A DNA stretch of 10,098 bases from Desulfobacteraceae bacterium (lineage in GTDB: Bacteria > Desulfobacterota > DSM-4660 > Desulfatiglandales > B25-G16). Under the pieces are notes generated by a model, which was not told the DNA's origin, searched no databases, and was given only the letters and a program-made list of their open reading frames with translations. Shown piece after piece: positions 7,407 to 10,098 of the stretch; the stretch's first letter is position 1, and every line of letters begins with the position of its first letter. Made by a program: the position numbers and the translations under genes. The stretch covers positions 1 through 10,098 of the forward strand of contig JAUWZC010000072.1 in the NCBI GenBank assembly GCA_030615565.1, read 5' to 3'.

Positions 7407-7445
7407 TCGTGTAAAGGCTCAAGGCAAAGGGCAAAAGACAACCCT

Positions 7446-8462
7446 CTAGCCTTTAGTTTGTGCCTTTAGCCTTCCACTTGCTATTCTAGTGGCCATCTTT
7501 ATCGCAGCTATTAGACTAGACGGATCAGCTACTCCTTTCCCGGCAATATCATATGCTGTGCCATGGTCAACAGAGGTTCTTATAATAGGTAAACCAAGGG
7601 TTATATTTACTGAATCTGAAAAATTGAGCAATTTCACAGGAATTAAGCCCTGGTCATGGTACATGGCAACAACCGCATCAAATTTGCCATTAATAGCATG
7701 ATAAAATATGGTATCTGGAGGAAAAGGACCATCTACTAATAGGCCATCATCTTTGGCCTCTTCCACTGCTGGTCTTATTATCTCTTTATCCTCCAGGCCA
7801 AATAAACCTGCCTCTCCAGCATGAGGATTCAAGCCTGCCACAGCCACATGAGGTCTTTTAATAGCAAAATCCTCTTCTAAGGCACGGTAAGTTATTTTAA
7901 TCGTTTTTAATATCAGTCCCTTATTCAACCTTTGAGGCACTTCTCTTAAGGCACAGTGTATAGTCACAAGAGATACTCTGAGCCTGTTACCTACCAGCAT
8001 CATAACATAGTCCTTTGTATTGGTGAGTTTGGCCAGAAGCTCAGTATGCCCGTCAAATCTATAACCAGCCCTGTGCATAAGCTCTTTGTTTATAGGACAG
8101 GTAACCATTGCTGATACCTGATCATCCTTATCAAGATCTACTGCCTTCACTATATAATCAACCATGGCCTTTCCCCCATCTACAGTAGGCTGCCCTGGTA
8201 TAAAGGAATCCCTCTTTAGATTTGAAACAGATATAACATCAACCAGCCCTGGATTTCCAGTAACCTGTGAAGGGGTTGCTATCACATTAAAGGAAAGAGA
8301 CCCGATCTTTTTGGATACCATTTTAAGGACATCTATATCCCCCAGAACAATAGGACTGCATACCTTGTAGATATCATCTCTTAGCAAAGTCTTAAGGATT
8401 ATCTCAGGCCCTATTCCAGCAGGGTCGCCCATGGTAATGGTAATAAGAGGAAGATCATGCAT
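7446..8462 (-). CDS. pdxA: 4-hydroxythreonine-4-phosphate dehydrogenase
   Basis: PdxA oxidises 4-phosphohydroxy-L-threonine with NAD(P) in the DXP-dependent pathway to pyridoxal 5'-phosphate; the product decarboxylates and is used by PdxJ. The 338 residues match the family length. The family start ITMGDPAGIGPE is at 9-20. The substrate-contact motif GHTE is at 138-141 (H139, T140). The three metal-binding histidines are H169 (VTIHCALREVP), H214 (GLNPHAGE) and H269 (AMYHDQG), and the C-terminal RTSVDHGTAYDIAGKG is at 295-310. The ATG is preceded by AGGTGGA with a comfortable spacer, and a sigma70-like promoter lies just upstream (8498-8527). Transcription probably continues into uvrA, 66 bases downstream. 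The last codons (RLKAQTKG) are written in repeated CTAAAGGC units, so the true ancestral C-terminus may have differed slightly. Confidence 0.97.
   Translation of the reverse strand: MHDLPLITITMGDPAGIGPEIILKTLLRDDIYKVCSPIVLGDIDVLKMVSKKIGSLSFNVIATPSQVTGNPGLVDVISVSNLKRDSFIPGQPTVDGGKAMVDYIVKAVDLDKDDQVSAMVTCPINKELMHRAGYRFDGHTELLAKLTNTKDYVMMLVGNRLRVSLVTIHCALREVPQRLNKGLILKTIKITYRALEEDFAIKRPHVAVAGLNPHAGEAGLFGLEDKEIIRPAVEEAKDDGLLVDGPFPPDTIFYHAINGKFDAVVAMYHDQGLIPVKLLNFSDSVNITLGLPIIRTSVDHGTAYDIAGKGVADPSSLIAAIKMATRIASGRLKAQTKG
7449..7469. repeat. 8-bp direct repeat inside the pdxA 3' end
   Basis: GCCTTTAG occurs at 7449-7456 and 7462-7469, a 13-base period, and related AAAGGC/AAGGC words continue into the spacer (about 7412-7435). 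The copies cover most of the last seven codons and the stop of pdxA, so the C-terminal tail is repeat-coded. Confidence 0.55.
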
Positions 8463-8497
8463 AAGAAAATTCCACCTGTATATATTGATAATTTTTT

Positions 8498-8527
8498 ATT
8501 ATTTTCTTCTTATATATCGTATGTCAA
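8498..8527 (-). promoter_or_regulatory. Sigma70-like promoter for pdxA
   Basis: On the minus strand a perfect TTGACA -35 box (8527-8522) is followed, after an 18-base AT-rich spacer, by AATAAT (8503-8498), five of six matches to TATAAT. Transcription would start near 8490, giving a leader of about 28 bases that contains the pdxA ribosome binding site AGGTGGA. It is the clearest promoter in the window and would drive pdxA and uvrA, and possibly the signalling genes beyond. Spacing and matches are seen; activity is inferred. Confidence 0.55.
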
Positions 8528-8566
8528 TAGAAATAAGAAGTCAGGATATCAGAAAACGAGTGTCAT

Positions 8567-8581
8567 TCCGCCGCAGGCGGA
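8567..8581. repeat. Perfect GC-rich palindrome between the HAD gene and pdxA
   Basis: TCCGCC (8567-8572), loop GCA, GGCGGA (8576-8581) forms a perfect 6-bp stem with a 3-base loop in AT-rich surroundings. Flanking bases (TGTCAT before, GGGAT after) resemble the format of common dispersed bacterial palindromes. No T-run follows on either strand, so it does not look like an intrinsic terminator. Confidence 0.6.
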
Positions 8582-8630
8582 GGGATATAAGTTCAGGAGC
8601 TTATCTGCTTCTTTGCACTGTCAACGGACA

Positions 8631-9239
8631 CTATTTGGGCTTGGAAGAGGAGACAATAGGTATTAATTCTCTAAGATGATTTATTTTATAATCTGGTTCA
8701 GGGTGAGGAGGGATGGTACGGGTAGCATCATAAACAATCAAAGCAGTCTTAGCACCTGCAGCATGTCCTGCCATAATATCGAGGGAGAAGTCTCCAACCA
8801 ACAATAACTCCTCTGGCAAAATGCCCATTTTACTTGCCGCAATTAATACACCTGCAGGGTCAGGCTTTGGTTTAACATTATCCCTCGTAAGAATAATAGC
8901 AAAATCATCTACGCAAATATTATCAAAGTTATTAAGGGCGAGCAGTACTGAATCGAGAGAGTTTCTGGTAATAATACCTAAAGGTAAGTTTTCATTTTTA
9001 AGCTCCCTTATTACACTCTCCGCACCCTGGGCTGGGAGAGATATCCTCGCAGCTTTCTCCTCATGTCTATCTAAAAGTTTATAGGCCTTTTGTTGCTCAT
9101 ATTTATCAAGGGATTCGATGAATTCAAGGATCGGCATATCAGGAGGACATCTCAAAGATGCCTTGATCTCAAGAAAATTTATCGCTCCTGGTACGGTAAG
9201 TGTCCCATCAAAATCAAACAGAATACCCTTGATAACCAT
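8631..9239 (-). CDS. HAD-superfamily hydrolase, phosphoglycolate-phosphatase-like (subfamily IA)
   Basis: A 202-residue cytoplasmic phosphatase of the haloacid dehalogenase superfamily. All four motifs are present: motif I DFDGTL (D9 nucleophile, D11), motif II T91 in IITRN, motif III K123 in KPKPDP and motif IV GDFSLD (D150, D154) for Mg binding. Residues about 18-75 form a small helical C1 cap between motifs I and II, the arrangement of phosphoglycolate phosphatase and its relatives; at 202 residues it is slightly shorter than typical Gph. The substrate cannot be read from the sequence, so I give no symbol. The ATG is preceded by AGGAG with a normal spacer. A perfect 12-bp palindrome (9269-9280) lies 30 bases upstream. 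The 168-base gap to pdxA contains that gene's own promoter, so the two need not be co-transcribed. Confidence 0.9.
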   Translation of the reverse strand: MVIKGILFDFDGTLTVPGAINFLEIKASLRCPPDMPILEFIESLDKYEQQKAYKLLDRHEEKAARISLPAQGAESVIRELKNENLPLGIITRNSLDSVLLALNNFDNICVDDFAIILTRDNVKPKPDPAGVLIAASKMGILPEELLLVGDFSLDIMAGHAAGAKTALIVYDATRTIPPHPEPDYKINHLRELIPIVSSSKPK

Positions 9240-9268
9240 ATAAAATTCTCCTGACCAAAACAGCAGCG

Positions 9269-9280
9269 CACCTATAGGTG
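9269..9280. promoter_or_regulatory. Perfect 12-bp palindrome upstream of the HAD gene (possible operator)
   Basis: CACCTATAGGTG reads the same on both strands and begins 30 bases before the HAD start codon. A second small inverted repeat, AGCTT (9303-9307) and AAGCT (9310-9314), lies just upstream. Position and symmetry would suit a dimeric repressor site, but no promoter elements are clear enough to anchor it. Confidence 0.3.
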
Positions 9281-9430
9281 AGTTTTATTGTAATTACTCA
9301 ATAGCTTGTAAGCTTATAAATACTAAATTCTAAATCCCTGGCCCAGACCTGGACTCTCAAGTCAAAAGAAAGGAATCAATGCATGAATGGTACGACTTAA
9401 TCATTCACATTGAACCTTTAGTATGTCGCG

Positions 9431-9465
9431 CCTCCCGATCCCGTACCGATCTCGGGACGGGGAGG
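9431..9465. repeat. GC-rich hairpin inside the inverted-repeat segment
   Basis: CCTCCCGATCCCG (9431-9443) pairs with CGGGACGGGGAGG (9453-9465) at 11 of 13 positions around a 9-base loop. It is followed by GGGCAGGC (9464-9471), the reverse complement of the 8-mer shared with the hairpins at 155-191 and 9670-9704. Confidence 0.55.
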
Positions 9466-9507
9466 GCAGGCCGAAGTACTAAACAAATCCGAATTACCAA
9501 AATAAGA

Positions 9508-9540
9508 AATTCAAAACAGTATGATTTAGAAGACAAAACA
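9508..9540 (+). pseudogene. Possible remnant of a four-helix-bundle (23S rRNA-IVP-like) protein gene
   Basis: The plus-strand frame reads NSKQYDLEDKT. This resembles the start of the small four-helix-bundle/23S rRNA intervening-sequence protein family, whose members commonly begin with a YDLEERT-type motif. After it the frame goes into a low-complexity stretch (FEIVILDFEIV) and stops at 9580, with none of the later helices of the family. The frame has no good ribosome binding site. It may be a truncated decayed copy or chance similarity. Confidence 0.2.
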
Positions 9541-9669
9541 AGTTTTGAGATTGTGATTTTGGATTTTGAAATTGTTTAGTCCCGCCCTGGCGCTACGTTG
9601 CGTTGCTCAAACATAGTGTAGTCATTGCAGTATTTTGAAGCTGACTTCTATATATACCTTGCAAGTTAG

Positions 9670-9704
9670 GCCTGCCCGCCATCCTTGCCCGACATCCGGC
9701 AGGC
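9670..9704. repeat. GC-rich hairpin next to the right inverted repeat
   Basis: GCCTGCC (9670-9676) pairs perfectly with GGCAGGC (9698-9704) around a 21-base loop. An alternative pairing of CCCGCC (9675-9680) with GGCGGG (9702-9707) is also possible. It contains the 8-mer GCCTGCCC shared with two other hairpins in this window. Confidence 0.55.
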
Positions 9705-9721
9705 GGGTCTGGGCCAGGGGT

Positions 9722-9740
9722 TTAGGAATTAGGAATTAGG
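9722..9740. repeat. 7-bp tandem repeat downstream of the TGS GTPase gene
   Basis: TTAGGAA occurs at 9722-9728 and 9729-9735 and is followed by a partial TTAGG (9736-9740), about 2.7 copies. It overlaps the outer end of the right inverted repeat and lies about 50 bases beyond the stop codon of the GTPase gene. Confidence 0.65.
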
Positions 9741-9789
9741 ATTTTCCACATTTTATTGAGAATGTTCGTTTTATTTATCTTTAATATAC

Positions 9790-10098
9790 CTATAAGTGGA
9801 TCTCGACCACATCACCGTCCCTGAGGATGTGGTTTCTTTGAACCATCTGGCCATCGTAGACATCCTTTCCCCATACTCTTGCATATTTGAGTTTTTCTAA
9901 AAAATCCTTATGGATCTTTGAGGCAAGATCTTCTAGATTAGATCCTTTTTTTAATACAAAAGGGGTACCGAGATCTGGCTCTTTGCCAGGGGCCTTGGTA
10001 TATACTCTTATAATTTCCAAAGTATTAAACAGGCTCTGTTTTAGTAAATCAAAGTTGTGTCCGGTCTTTGCTGACACATTTACTAAAGGCCAATCATC
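9790..10098 (-). CDS. DRG/Obg-like GTPase with a TGS domain (C-terminal fragment)
   Basis: The last 102 residues of a gene that begins beyond the right edge. The visible part starts DDWPLVNVSAKTGHNFDLLKQ; SAKTG is the G5 (SAK) loop that closes a P-loop GTPase domain. A short helix and EIIRVYTKAPGKEPD lead into a TGS domain (about 75 residues) ending DGDVVEIHL. Glu-Pro-Asp then PFVLKKGSNLEDLASKIH and the RVWGKDVYDGQMVQRNHILRDGDVVEI pattern are typical of the TGS domain at the C-terminus of DRG-type GTPases, a mainly archaeal and eukaryotic family found in some bacteria. Its cellular role is unknown here; relatives associate with ribosomes. An in-frame GTG at 10075-10077 is not the real start, because the frame remains open and family-like upstream to the window edge. 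Confidence 0.88.
   Translation of the reverse strand, partial: DDWPLVNVSAKTGHNFDLLKQSLFNTLEIIRVYTKAPGKEPDLGTPFVLKKGSNLEDLASKIHKDFLEKLKYARVWGKDVYDGQMVQRNHILRDGDVVEIHL

Larger units (their letters stand above)
9330..9725. mobile_element. Possible MITE-like segment with 20-bp terminal inverted repeats
   Basis: Bases 9330-9349 (CTAAATCCCTGGCCCAGACC) and the reverse complement of 9706-9725 match at 19 of 20 positions, with a single T/C difference. The 396-bp interval has no transposase gene and two internal GC-rich hairpins, as expected for a non-autonomous element. No convincing target-site duplication is visible, only AATT near both outer edges, offset by one base. The alternative is two oppositely oriented copies of a dispersed short repeat. 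I see the inverted repeat directly; mobility is inferred. Confidence 0.35.
9240..9789. other. 550-base gene-free region
   Basis: No reading frame here has a ribosome binding site or a recognisable full-length product. The region holds, from low to high coordinates: the HAD leader with a 12-bp palindrome, the left 20-bp inverted repeat (9330-9349), a GC-rich hairpin (9431-9465), an AT-rich stretch with a possible gene remnant on the plus strand (9508-9540), a second GC-rich hairpin (9670-9704), the right 20-bp inverted repeat (9706-9725) and a 7-bp tandem repeat (9722-9740). Confidence 0.7.

Noticed and set aside
8506..8540. Inverted repeat CTTCTTAT/ATAAGAAG as a terminator after the HAD gene
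   Set aside because: The stem is AT-rich with a 19-base loop and is followed by A-rich, not T-rich, sequence in the direction of transcription; it also overlaps the pdxA promoter.
8431..8679. 82-codon plus-strand frame across the HAD-pdxA spacer
   Set aside because: It overlaps pdxA and the HAD gene ends, has no ribosome binding site and contains the palindrome and promoter on the other strand.
9379..9579. 66-codon plus-strand frame in the gene-free region as a real gene
   Set aside because: Its first half runs through a GC-rich hairpin and there is no ribosome binding site; only an eleven-residue stretch resembles a family.
1..10098. CRISPR array, tRNA or rRNA gene
   Set aside because: No regularly spaced 25-40 bp repeats, no cloverleaf with a TTCGA-type arm and no rRNA-like segment were seen on either strand.

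Overview
The window is a moderately AT-rich bacterial chromosome segment. All eight recognisable genes lie on the minus strand, so transcription runs from high to low coordinates. The organism is probably an uncultured or environmental Gram-negative-type anaerobe. I lean to Thermodesulfobacteriota (the former Deltaproteobacteria) because of the soluble PAS-rich kinases, a DsrE-family protein, a pdxA-uvrA pair, and a DRG/Obg-type GTPase with a TGS domain. Nitrospirota or Planctomycetota are not excluded, and no rRNA or other marker gene is present to settle it.

Layout in transcription order: (i) 10098-9790, the C-terminal end of a TGS-domain GTPase; (ii) 9789-9240, a 550-base gap with no convincing gene, holding GC-rich hairpins and a roughly 400-bp segment bounded by 20-bp inverted repeats; (iii) 9239-8631, a HAD-family phosphatase; (iv) 8462-7446, pdxA (vitamin B6 synthesis), with a good sigma70-like promoter just upstream; (v) 7379-4506, uvrA (nucleotide excision repair); (vi) 4477-4031, a small DsrE-family protein; (vii) 4012-1919, a soluble histidine kinase whose N-terminus looks like an NAD(P)-type Rossmann fold followed by two PAS domains; (viii) 1762-227, a receiver-PAS-histidine kinase protein; (ix) 116-1, the start of a stand-alone receiver protein that continues past the window edge.

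The most interesting part is 4477-1: a DsrE protein, a Rossmann-PAS-PAS kinase, a receiver-PAS-kinase and a receiver in a row. The first two genes are directly abutting. This looks like a cytoplasmic phosphorelay whose input could be a nucleotide cofactor and/or a sulfur or redox signal. The domain order is read from the sequence; the ligand and the signalling connections are inference. The HAD, pdxA and uvrA genes are ordinary housekeeping genes.

A second theme is the spacers. Almost every gap carries short tandem or direct repeats (7-13 bp units) or GC-rich palindromes that contrast with the AT-rich background. Two genes (pdxA and the receiver-PAS-kinase) have C-terminal codons that run into such repeats, and uvrA and the receiver-PAS-kinase have repeats where a Shine-Dalgarno sequence would normally lie.
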